Of a stretch of DNA of 36,014 bases, positions 11,201 through 16,538 are shown piece after piece (the first letter of the stretch is position 1; each line of letters begins with the position of its first letter). Where the stretch lies: NCBI RefSeq assembly GCF_000286455.1, contig NZ_ALKG01000092.1:1-36014 (forward strand). Direction: 5' to 3'. The stretch is from Selenomonas sp. FOBRC6 (lineage in GTDB: Bacteria; Bacillota; Negativicutes; Selenomonadales; Selenomonadaceae). Below the pieces are notes generated by a model. It was not told where the DNA came from and ran no database searches. It saw only the letters and a list, made by a program, of their open reading frames with translations. Position numbers and translations under genes: made by a program.

Positions 11201-13643
11201 CGGTCTCGTCGATCTCCTCGCGGACGGAACGTATCCGGGGGGGCTTGGAGCAAACGAAGGCGTCAGTGCTGTCGCCTCACGTGTCGACATCGGCGGTGGC
11301 TCCATCCGCGCAACTGGCAGTGCCTGGGCAGCGATCCGTGCCTACGGCGAATTCGTTACAGAAAACTACGGCACCGTCAACTTCAACGTCACAAAGGGTG
11401 CCGACGGCCTCGCCAACGGCGCAGGAAAGAACCGTGCCGTCCTTGAGGGCGATATCGTCACGAACGGCGGTATGGGAACGAAGGGACGCGTAAGCATTGG
11501 CCTTTCGACACCGGAGTCGCACTGGATTGGCAACTATGCCGATACGCATGGCTATGGTGTAACGCAGGGGCAGCTTGGCGTAGTCAACCTCTTTATGAAG
11601 AACGGATCCTATTGGAAGGGCTTCTCCAACGGCGTCATGAACATGGAAATGAGTGGAGCGGGCACAAGATGGACTGGCTTCAACATCGGGGAAAATTTGC
11701 AGCTCAATCTCGCAAACGGTGCCGTATGGTACAATGCAATTACTCCGGAGCAGAAGAATCAGGATGGTACTTCTGCAATCAGCCGCGTTAAGCATTTCTC
11801 TGGCAGCGGTGGCTTCATTGATATGACGGGCACAAACCGCTTCCTCGGAGAAAGCACAAGTCTGAGCGGTCATTTCGTAAAGATGGAGCCTCCTTCATCA
11901 ATCATCGAAAAAGGTCTCGGCGAGACTGGCGATCTCACAATCAACAGCTTCAGCGGAGATACGAAGGTACTCTATCGCCACGATGCAGCATCGCCGACGA
12001 CCGTCTACGGCGGCAAGCTTACGATTGCAAAGGCTGCTGCGGGCAGTGCGATTACCCTCTCCACGGACAGTGTCGGACTCAATACAGAGTCGACAAAGGC
12101 CGCAGACAAAAACCTCGTGAGTGCAACGCTCAACGCACTCGCGAACAAGCTCTACTATACAGCGTATACCACGGGAGAGAAGAATCTCTCGGGCAAGGCG
12201 GAGATTGCCGAGGGGCTGACAACCTCGGCGGCAAGCAAGCGTCTGGAGAACATCACGTTCAGCAAGGAGAGCGGTCAGGGCAGCTATGCCTATACGCCGG
12301 CGGTTGATCCGAAGCCGGATACTCCAAAGCCGGATACTCCAAAGCCGGATGTTCCGAAGCCGGATACTCCAAAGCCGGATGTTCCAAAGCCGGATGTTCC
12401 GAAGCCGGATACGCCGAAGCCGGATACGCCGAAGCCAGATGTTCCGAAGCCGGATACACCGAAGCCGGATACACCGAAGCCAGATACTCCAAAGCCAGAT
12501 ACGCCGAAACCGGATACACCGAAGCCAGATACTCCAAAGCCAGATACGCCGAAACCGGATACGCCGAAGCCGGATACGCCAAAGCCGGATGTTCCGAAGC
12601 CGGATACGCCGAAGCCGGACACCCCGAAGCCAGATACACCGAAGCCGGATACACCAAAGCCGGATACACCAAAGCCGGATGTTCCGAAGCCGGATACTCC
12701 GAGGCCGGATCCGAAGATCGAGTACGGTGACTACGAGACGAAGCTCATGAGCGGTGTCAAGTCGGCGATGACTGCCTCCACAATGGCGTGGCGTGCCGAG
12801 GCGAACGACCTCATGAAGCGCATGGGCGATCTTCGCCTCTCTCCGCAGGATGCGGGTGTCTGGGCGCGTGTCTATCGCGGAAAGGCGACCAGCAACAAGG
12901 ACAACGCCAACTTCCGCATGAACTACTCCACCATTCAGGTCGGCTACGACAAGAAGGTCGGAGATGACTGGCGCGTCGGTGTTGCGGGCAGCTACATGAG
13001 CGGCAGCTCTTCCTACACCGCCGGCAACGGCAAGAACAAGGAAGGCAATCTCGGTGTCTACGGTACATGGACGGGCAAATCCGGGCAGTACGTCGATCTC
13101 ATTGCAAAGATCGGCAGACTCCAGAACGAGTACACCGTCTACAACGACTTTGGTCACTATGTCAAGGGCGACTACACGATGTGGGGCGGCTCGCTTTCGG
13201 CAGAGTACGGCAAGCGCATCGCTATGACAGGCGGCACCTTTGTCGAGCCCCAGGTCGAGCTCATCTACAGCCACATGCAGGGCAAGAGCTATGTCGGCAG
13301 CACAGACTTCCGCGGCATGAGCATGTATGTCCACCAGAAGCCGTTTGACAGCTTCATCGGACGTGTGGGTTTCGGCATTGGCAAGGAGACCGAGCGCAGC
13401 ACCTGCTATGCGCGTGTCTCGCTTTACCATGAGTTCGCGGGCGATATGCACACGGACTACTCCGACGGCTTTACTCCGAAGAGTACCGTCCAGCGCGGCA
13501 GCGACACATGGGTTGGTGTCCAGCTTGGCGGCACGATGAAACTCAACGACCGTACGAACCTCTACGGCAACTTCGAGAAGACCTTCGGCGGCGACATCCA
13601 GACCGCATGGCGTATGGATGCCGGTCTGCGCTGGAACTTCTAA
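2268..13643 (+). CDS. Giant type V autotransporter adhesin (3791 aa)
   Basis: A very large surface protein. The ATG follows AAAGGAGTG with good spacing. Residues 1-30 form a signal peptide: a basic start, a hydrophobic LSALVLGGLFYG core and an ACA cleavage motif. Residues about 32-460 read like a beta-propeller (short strands, segments such as KRLWVSDGANLKVYTD) rather than a beta-helix. From about 480 to 3345, Gly/Asn/Thr-rich passenger modules repeat, each holding a [KH]F(T/H)GG-DxAxxAG segment, a Y-S-G-H-T segment followed by TPTTIKGG, a KLYY segment and an EGLTASSA segment. Residues 3348-3477 are 26 PKPD(T/V) units. A junction with ANDLMKRMGDLRLSP follows, and the barrel runs from about 3530 to 3791, ending in RWNF. 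Function in adhesion, aggregation or biofilm is inferred from architecture. The length far exceeds most classical autotransporters. It pairs with the paralogue just upstream. Confidence 0.95.
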   Translation: MTKGFFRKRSRLQLSALVLGGLFYGSTACAADLVATVPSDYTSSDIGAVTGSRVTTNVDAAPRKAVMKDQGGDVSLFNFHQDGTSRLIWRKYGFSATALPSLLLDPNTLGTDGAKLAEGAISASPNTHSVAASGNFIYATGYDLGKIGVAKKTGASLVEDASATIDLKSDIKNHAGYNFNGTYDITANDDTVTQKTGSESAAKVHGEALLIDGNNLYAAASINPDGTWDSYDDGYLLHYEIQSDGKLEYKSSARIGRNVGNRISKFNDTLFVPSFGGKQTAAGNKHHTEITVVTRDNTGILTSSKHIMGKDLMGTGEDIRDIKVMPNGTAYILAFNMPGSATGHVYQTTVSNLLSDTPDKVDTPIAELKDGGAIGQFDAEYYTKRLWVSDGANLKVYTDGDTTPKKTWAATNFASSSARGFFNNMAMLAPDHVTGPLATVNLTPPAEIGGAPEAAAPNPNAVWKTGGDYTDTIAKRPTENWMADKLVNIGTDKIGDKKTNVLAAISNTSLARLNLGKFALALQLQVENSVGNPTGIYAGNGKNVIVNGKEVNIITRGREGGNTLTNAVHLDAAKDTEAQITINAPLNISMTGGLGGNGVAIQKSDRHGEKSYEASVGSTIKINGNLKIAGANTNEWGIPLNRENIFSRFNNAGILTQVEKSDVTVTGNVDMTVYGNGATANAVGSTIRIAEGGSIQVPAGTKYSYYALAAYQGEISMNMGKDGTKPGNEKTGSNIADVKLDGDLFALSTGKLKAALLTNKSYLHGLVDNGGEADLYLKNGAKWINESRNERYYQDIEDVGAGTVSEGAGKKVYTPKTRVTHFHGGDTAETHGIIYQKDKQSLDIDEYSGHTTVVYEHDTATPTTIKGGDIVVDKAVGTENVMTLFTDNNGVSGQEDAVLNALAGKLTYKSHADGKLTGKLSLAEGLTASAAHKNITFKTSGKGSYVSPAAEHHAPITAADATGGTYTLTTDERRDLTQAEAGFGFNSKHAALANYTQNASGNTVTDLTVDLAGHKLTLGMTSGNRNVATVYAGKGTSPSNRSKLTITDAQGTGELVLSAEATVSKQVNAIRAEQNAEIDIQAPVKITSVKAPFNAQAISAANNSSITMKELILSQVDGPGNTTAANKNVYGIGLNGKSTTITVTENADITDIKGISLYSQGGADNHSKLSVGGGRIITPEDATNSKNYWAVYAVKGNVFLNEGKNRDLTVVGNMQAGETDTAVVDASFTSSTSSWKGAIHRKDKSAIFPSTTNLTLTNGATWTHEVQSGILKGDSSFTTSRLTKFTGGDAADRAGVVQQGEKNIEIDNYSGYTRFIFAHDAATPTTIKGGNVTITSAEAGSHLTFSTDPNAVTNSNVKDVLKALANKLYYAKYKEGETNLSGTVEVNEGLISSAAKWAGAITYNGSTGQGTYDENATPSQPSNEQQKTEFTSQIKSDNVGEYVTAKVEKTKGIYTFTKDTTIKTDRYNGAILGGSEPITINAADKTLTIEAKKTGNGFLTGIYHYGSGMGGETAGTINITAKALNINAEGVGKTYGINNLGNSLLRVHGDTNITVKGGTGNEVTGIEASGSGITQLDGLTLKQEKSSNAEHRAIRNVGKGSRIFVNMDEAGVLGMSKVEIQGNVLTHGEDAEDGKYPLTSFALTTADSRLTGTIVAGAKGKADLYLQNGGSWYNEHYGTRPGLVASRLTKLTGGSDTAHAGNVYMKEAKDLTIANYAGHTNFFFEHDAGTPNALKGGNVKVEKAEAGSHATMITEHTGVTSSNLTNVLKALAKKLYYMDSADSRNLSGTVKVLEGLTASSAQMTGGFGYIAFGADHRGEYSATAPVYHDQTIENFTAPITNTAADTVYASDGVRKIDGSYVFTKDRTSITTNGVPAAITNNDTMTPLSIDMKGHDLTVSASNTAAVAGISADGKEITVKNAGNLDIAALSTGSSAVEAKDGGKVTIESREGKTVRLRAESSTPANTAVVRAAATGARSSVKINGAADIEAGGVKAAAALDASSSDISVAGGTIRATNGALMARSSGTTDKKGRIDINVTTDSAGTVTGAGANKTVLEGDLSTANGVINIGLNTADSSWKGNSAGEVNLRMGNDALWEGKTEAASQLNMTHLASGARWNLTGTSHVKNLAASNMGGRSVFDMTRTAAGDKLTIDNFSGKGHFLYGNTVTTTHDPDTETNVKHVTVNGGEIRVKKAAAGSAITLHTDAKSNATGGWNWTTSGTPAEQNLTSSVVKQLANKLYYEDAAANGNNLALTVKVGEGLTTSSTARTYTKSDGLRYNTATGQADYAYTPVPEPLPTTEIKQTKTLTKNYTASATEAHAKDDGGNPIVSALYPGASSYDKTTPMVVDMNGHTLRLEALSSEKLARAISLSPNSAVEIKNDAGKELTIKATNTSSRAATAIYTGANASLKVKGPVVIEEVSSSNPSVSGITTGGSIGNTSDVLIDGSLTIKKLEGRTSGSAGDGRNLSALHALNGKSTITVTGNADIQNVKGSVLRVAGSTGYEAGGTINISGGILSAAADADKSKQYRVVSQTSGKVNINMNGAGVGAKKTVLKGDMYTVSSYGKRAVEYGGGTLIDYQNDALLNVALTTSDSSWHGARLYEENSTVPDAGGFSALKAANFNFYLQNGAQWTNEQLSKADQTWAGSRVTKFTGGSDADHAGVIFQKDAKPITIDSYSGHTKVLYAHEAGTPTNIIGGDLTIGKAAANSAVTLTTDSTGLNTASTQAADKNLVSATLNALAKKLYYTAYTTNERNLTGKVEIAEGLTASSASKRLENITFSAASGQGSYAYTPAVDPQPNPQTQTEFTTPITGDAAHDIPYVNAGIRRSDGQYIFTKDTTIRTDDTETVSGGPWAAPTSPAISNVNTGRALDIDLNGKKLNIEHRGNTTVVGINAIGKDSQVNVKNPGAITISGTNTDSLYAPTLYVNGGGSIHIQNGGDNLEDKVLTLRTVGKKEASPAVIKSMNGASGVESSITIDGLVDLLADGTYPGGLGANEGVSAVASRVDIGGGSIRATGSAWAAIRAYGEFVTENYGTVNFNVTKGADGLANGAGKNRAVLEGDIVTNGGMGTKGRVSIGLSTPESHWIGNYADTHGYGVTQGQLGVVNLFMKNGSYWKGFSNGVMNMEMSGAGTRWTGFNIGENLQLNLANGAVWYNAITPEQKNQDGTSAISRVKHFSGSGGFIDMTGTNRFLGESTSLSGHFVKMEPPSSIIEKGLGETGDLTINSFSGDTKVLYRHDAASPTTVYGGKLTIAKAAAGSAITLSTDSVGLNTESTKAADKNLVSATLNALANKLYYTAYTTGEKNLSGKAEIAEGLTTSAASKRLENITFSKESGQGSYAYTPAVDPKPDTPKPDTPKPDVPKPDTPKPDVPKPDVPKPDTPKPDTPKPDVPKPDTPKPDTPKPDTPKPDTPKPDTPKPDTPKPDTPKPDTPKPDTPKPDVPKPDTPKPDTPKPDTPKPDTPKPDTPKPDVPKPDTPRPDPKIEYGDYETKLMSGVKSAMTASTMAWRAEANDLMKRMGDLRLSPQDAGVWARVYRGKATSNKDNANFRMNYSTIQVGYDKKVGDDWRVGVAGSYMSGSSSYTAGNGKNKEGNLGVYGTWTGKSGQYVDLIAKIGRLQNEYTVYNDFGHYVKGDYTMWGGSLSAEYGKRIAMTGGTFVEPQVELIYSHMQGKSYVGSTDFRGMSMYVHQKPFDSFIGRVGFGIGKETERSTCYARVSLYHEFAGDMHTDYSDGFTPKSTVQRGSDTWVGVQLGGTMKLNDRTNLYGNFEKTFGGDIQTAWRMDAGLRWNF
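3700..12308 (+). repeat. Six degenerate passenger modules inside the giant autotransporter
   Basis: The Y-S-G-H-T/TPTTIKGG core recurs near 4803, 6189, 7410, 8727 (degenerate), 10299 and 11943, so modules are about 1.2-1.65 kb. Each module begins with a segment like FT-PIT...Y(V/I)FTKDTTI and ends with a Gly-Gln-Gly-Ser/Thr-Tyr segment and a short proline-rich linker (for example YAYTPAVDP). The last two modules are the most alike, suggesting recent duplication. Boundaries are approximate and were judged from the translation. Confidence 0.8.
12309..12698 (+). repeat. 26 x 15-bp tandem repeat encoding PKPD(T/V)
   Basis: Exactly 26 uninterrupted 15-bp units occur before a variant PRPD unit at 12699. 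Codon five is Thr (ACT/ACG/ACA/ACC) in 20 units and Val (GTT) in six. Synonymous variants recur in blocks, which points to expansion by slippage or unequal crossover. The unit is a multiple of three, so changes in copy number alter stalk length without breaking the frame. The product is a rigid, charged, proline-rich spacer just before the barrel. Confidence 0.96.
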
Positions 13644-13660
13644 ACCGACGGGAATTTCCT

Positions 13661-13700
13661 ACATAAAAAGACGCACTCACAGGAGTGCGTCTTTTTATGT
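13661..13700. terminator. Bidirectional rho-independent terminator
   Basis: A perfect inverted repeat with two 18-base arms (13661-13678 and 13683-13700) and a four-base loop. The arms contain an A-run on the left and a T-run on the right, so both strands yield a GC stem followed by U residues. It separates the convergent giant autotransporter (+) and bioA (-). Confidence 0.93.
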
Positions 13701-13708
13701 GGAGCGCA

Positions 13709-15055
13709 TTATCCCCCGAGCACCTCGTCCATCGAGAGCTTCATGCGTTCGATGGCGATGTCGAGGTCGTCTCTGCTGATATTCAACGGCGGATTGAAGT
13801 AGAGCACGTTGCCGAGCGGACGCAGGAGCAGCCCGTTCTTCAGCGCACGGCGATAGATCGCGTAGCCGAGACGACGTTTCCCGTCAAAGGGGCGCTTCTC
13901 TGCGCGATCCTCGACCAGCTCCACTGCGTGGATCAGGCCGATGTGGCGAATCTCGCCAACGTTCGGATGCGTACCGAGCGCCTCCGTCATGCGCTCGGTC
14001 AGCCATGCCGCCGTGTTCTCCGCCCGCTCCAAGATATTTTCCTCATCGAGAATGTCGAGTACGGCAAGCGCCGCCGCACAGCCGAGCGGGTTGCCCGCGT
14101 ATGTATGCGAGTGCATGAACGCCCTGCCCTCGCTCCAATCGGCATAGAACGCCTCGTAGATCTTCTCTTTTACGATCGTGATCGACATCGGCATATATCC
14201 GCCCGTCAGCCCCTTCGAGAGGCACATGATGTCGGGCGAGATGCCCGCACGCTCGGTTGCAAAGAGGCGCCCCGCACGCCCGAAGCCCGTTGCAATCTCG
14301 TCCGCGATGAGGAGGACGTCGTGCGCGTCGCAGAGGGTGCGCAGTTTCCTGAGATACTCCTCGGGATAGATGCGCATGCCCGCGCTCCCCTGCAGCAGCG
14401 GCTCGACGATCATCGCCGCCGTCTCCCTGCCGTGCTCTTCAAAGGCGCACTCTGCGTGAACGAAGCACTCGCACGCGCAGTCCTCACGTGACTGTCCGAA
14501 CGGGCAGCGATAGCAGTCGGGCGCCTCGACATGGATGTTGTCCATCATCATCGGCTTATACATCTCGGCAAAGAGATCCATGCTCCCGACCGAGAGCGCA
14601 CCGATGGTCTCGCCATGATAGCCCTCCGTGAGGCACATGAAGCGCGTCTTCTCCGTGCGCCCCGTCTGCTGGCAGTATTGGAACGCCATCTTGAGCGCCG
14701 CCTCGACCGCCGACGAACCGTTGTCATTGAAGTGGAACTTTGTCAGCCCTGCGGGCACGAGGTTCGTCAGCCGCTCGGCAAGCTCAATCGCGGAACGGTG
14801 TGAGAAATTTGCAAAGATGACGTGCTCGAGGCGGTCAAGCTGCTGCTTGATGCGCGCGTTGATCCTCTCGTTCGCATGCCCGAGGAGGTTCGCCCACCAC
14901 GAACTCACGATGTCGAGATACGCATGCCCGTGCACATCGTAGAGCCACGCCCCCTTTGCGTGGTCGATCACCATCGGCGGCAGTTCCTCATAGTCCTTCA
15001 TCTGCGCGCATGGATGCCAGATATGGCGAAGATCCCGCTCCTCAATTGTCGGCAT
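13709..15055 (-). CDS. bioA: Adenosylmethionine-8-amino-7-oxononanoate aminotransferase
   Basis: A PLP-dependent class III aminotransferase that converts KAPA to DAPA in biotin synthesis, using S-adenosylmethionine as amino donor in the usual enzyme. The product has 448 residues when started at the ATG at 15055, which has a GAGGAGAG site just upstream; a longer frame to 15121 would run into bioD. Visible features are WHPCAQMKDY at the N-terminus, the SSWWANLLGH substrate region, GSSAVEAALKMA, LLIADEIATGFGR with the cofactor Asp near 252, and CLSKGLTGGY with the PLP lysine near 281. A Cys-rich stretch (residues 181-203, CYRC...CACEC) matches the Gram-positive form of the family as I recall it. 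The stop of bioD lies 13 bases upstream, so the two genes are co-transcribed. Confidence 0.95.
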   Translation of the reverse strand: MPTIEERDLRHIWHPCAQMKDYEELPPMVIDHAKGAWLYDVHGHAYLDIVSSWWANLLGHANERINARIKQQLDRLEHVIFANFSHRSAIELAERLTNLVPAGLTKFHFNDNGSSAVEAALKMAFQYCQQTGRTEKTRFMCLTEGYHGETIGALSVGSMDLFAEMYKPMMMDNIHVEAPDCYRCPFGQSREDCACECFVHAECAFEEHGRETAAMIVEPLLQGSAGMRIYPEEYLRKLRTLCDAHDVLLIADEIATGFGRAGRLFATERAGISPDIMCLSKGLTGGYMPMSITIVKEKIYEAFYADWSEGRAFMHSHTYAGNPLGCAAALAVLDILDEENILERAENTAAWLTERMTEALGTHPNVGEIRHIGLIHAVELVEDRAEKRPFDGKRRLGYAIYRRALKNGLLLRPLGNVLYFNPPLNISRDDLDIAIERMKLSMDEVLGG

Positions 15056-15068
15056 AAAAGCTCTCCTC

Positions 15069-15749
15069 TCAAGCGTAAAGTGCGGCAAGTTCCTCCGCCG
15101 CCATCGGCAGTTCCTCTGCACCGTGAGGGACGCGCGCGAGCACGGGCGCGCCTGTCAGCGCCTCGACCATGCGCACATTGTCCTCCTCCATCGTGCCGCC
15201 CTTCCAATTATTGAAGATGAAGCCAACGAGCGGAATGCCGCGCGCCTTCATATGCTCTGCCGTCAGCACGGCGGCGTTGATTGTACCGAGCCCCGCGTCC
15301 GCGACAACGAGCGCAGAGAGTCCGAGACGCAGAACGAGATCGTCCAGAATGACGTGCTGCTCCTCATCCCAGCGCAGCGGGCAGATGATGCCACCGCTCC
15401 CCTCGACCGTCAGATAGTCCGTCCGCTCCTTCGCCATACGATAGTGCCGCTCCACCACATCAAAATCGATCGGACGATTCTCGATCTGCGCGGCAAGATG
15501 CGGCGAAACAGCGTCACGATAGATATAGGAGACGTGTGCATCCTCCGGCGCGAGATCTGCAACCCGCGCCACATGAAGCACATCCCCCGGCAACAGCTTC
15601 CCGTCAGCGCCGACCTCCGCGCCCGAGAGCGCAGCCTTGTAGTAGCCCGCCCGCAGTCCTGCATCGCGCAGTTTTTTCACGATCAGCCCCGTGATGTAGG
15701 TCTTGCCGATGTCTGTGCCCGTACCTGTGATAAATAATGCCTTGCCCAT
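15069..15749 (-). CDS. bioD: Dethiobiotin synthetase
   Basis: An ATP-dependent carboxylase that closes the ureido ring of dethiobiotin from DAPA and CO2. The 226-residue product starts GKALFITGTGTDIGKTY, with the P-loop GTGTDIGKT at residues 9-17, and has the conserved VEGSGGIICPL segment in the middle. I chose the ATG at 15749, six bases after AAGGAG; the adjacent ATG at 15752 and a GTG at 15767 are alternatives. The gene follows bioY by 91 bases and precedes bioA by 13 bases, giving a bioY-bioD-bioA unit. Neither bioB nor bioF/bioW is in the window. Confidence 0.95.
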   Translation of the reverse strand: MGKALFITGTGTDIGKTYITGLIVKKLRDAGLRAGYYKAALSGAEVGADGKLLPGDVLHVARVADLAPEDAHVSYIYRDAVSPHLAAQIENRPIDFDVVERHYRMAKERTDYLTVEGSGGIICPLRWDEEQHVILDDLVLRLGLSALVVADAGLGTINAAVLTAEHMKARGIPLVGFIFNNWKGGTMEEDNVRMVEALTGAPVLARVPHGAEELPMAAEELAALYA

Positions 15750-15789
15750 CATGCTCTCCTTGTTCACATCAAGTCAAAGGTTATTGCTC

Positions 15790-15829
15790 TGTGAGATGCT
15801 CCACGCGAACGCTTAGGAGCAATCTCACA
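15790..15829 (-). other. Stem-loop in the bioY-bioD spacer
   Basis: TGTGAGATGCTCC (15790-15802) pairs with GGAGCAATCTCACA (15816-15829) with one bulged base and a 13-base loop. No T-run follows on the - strand, so it is unlikely to be a simple terminator. It may stabilise or process the mRNA, or tune bioDA expression relative to bioY. Confidence 0.5.
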
Positions 15830-15840
15830 TTCCCTCTTCC

Positions 15841-16377
15841 TTACAGCCAGAGTCCCGCCTTCTGGGTGCGCACGCCGATGTACGCCGCCGCGAGGCAGAG
15901 CAGGAAGTCCGGCAGAACCTGCAGCACGCCACAGTACCAGATCGCGACCCAGAAGCCGATCGGTGCGTCGATGATGTAGTTCGACGCAAAGTAGAAATAC
16001 GAGATGCCGAACACGTAAACCACCGCCATGCCCGCGAGACACGCGATAAGGATGCGGCGGAACGTCGGCGCCCCCGTGCGGCACATCGCGCCCGTCACCC
16101 AGCCCTGCACAATGAAGCCCACGAGATAGCCAAACGTTGGCTGAAGCACGTAGCCCGGCCCACCGCCTGAGGCGAAGACGGGAATGCCGACAAGTCCCAT
16201 CAGCACGTACGTCCCCACCGCGAGCGCACCAAGCCGTGCCCCGAGCATGACCCCCGCCAGCAGCGTGAAGAGAAACTGCAAGGTATAGACATCCGTTCCG
16301 ACTGGAATACGGACGAACGCACCGACGGCAACGAGCGCAATAAAGAGTCCACACAGAATCATTTCCCTTAACTTCAT
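15841..16377 (-). CDS. bioY: Biotin transporter substrate-binding membrane protein (ECF S component)
   Basis: An integral membrane protein that captures biotin, normally paired with shared ECF ATPases and EcfT, none of which is encoded here. The 178-residue product begins MKLREMILCGLFIALVAVGA and has about six hydrophobic segments. It carries the BioY hallmarks: VPVGTDVYTLQ-type segment (here IPVGTDVYTLQFLFTLLAG), GARLGALAVGTYVLMGL, and GIPVFASGGGPGYVLQPTFG. I chose the ATG at 16377, preceded by GGAGGT at slightly long spacing, because the family starts there and the promoter places the transcript start close upstream. It is the first gene of the biotin unit and is probably repressed by biotin-charged BirA. 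Confidence 0.95.
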   Translation of the reverse strand: MKLREMILCGLFIALVAVGAFVRIPVGTDVYTLQFLFTLLAGVMLGARLGALAVGTYVLMGLVGIPVFASGGGPGYVLQPTFGYLVGFIVQGWVTGAMCRTGAPTFRRILIACLAGMAVVYVFGISYFYFASNYIIDAPIGFWVAIWYCGVLQVLPDFLLCLAAAYIGVRTQKAGLWL

Positions 16378-16426
16378 AATGTTCAGATACCTCCAAGTGT
16401 ATTTATCGGTGAAATAAATCTGTTTT

Positions 16427-16455
16427 ATCATACACTTTTGGAAGTATACTGTCAA
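16427..16455 (-). promoter_or_regulatory. Sigma-A-type promoter of bioY
   Basis: On the - strand, TTGACA (16455-16450), a 17-base spacer and TATGAT (16432-16427) form a near-consensus promoter. The transcript would start near 16420, giving a leader of about 43 bases before bioY. Confidence 0.87.
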
Positions 16456-16481
16456 CTAGATTATTCTCATTCGGTTTACAA
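16449..16481 (-). promoter_or_regulatory. BirA-like operator overlapping the bioY -35 box
   Basis: On the - strand, TTGTAAACC (16481-16473), 15 bases, then AGTTGACAG (16457-16449). The known BirA signal is TTGTAAACC, 14-15 bases, GGTTTACAA. The left half is perfect, the right half matches six of nine bases, and the spacing is right. The right half contains the -35 hexamer, so bound BirA would block RNA polymerase. Confidence 0.8.
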
Positions 16482-16496
16482 ATGTTTTCCACGCAC

Positions 16497-16526
16497 AAAA
16501 AAAACGCATCGTTCCAGATGCGCTTT
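16497..16526 (-). terminator. Terminator after the Tat metallophosphoesterase
   Basis: On the - strand, CGCATC and GATGCG (16522-16517 and 16510-16505) enclose a six-base loop and are followed by eight T residues. It insulates the upstream phosphoesterase gene from the bioY promoter. Confidence 0.87.
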
Positions 16527-16538
16527 TGTTTTCACTAT

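Noticed and set aside
12309-12698. CRISPR-like periodic repeats
   Set aside because: The 15-base units are contiguous with no spacers and encode PKPD(T/V) in the frame of the autotransporter.
11898-13451. Long - strand open frame of 517 codons opposite the giant autotransporter
   Set aside because: It is the complement of the repeat and barrel region; its translation is low-complexity Arg/Ile/Leu repeats, with no family motif or ribosome site.
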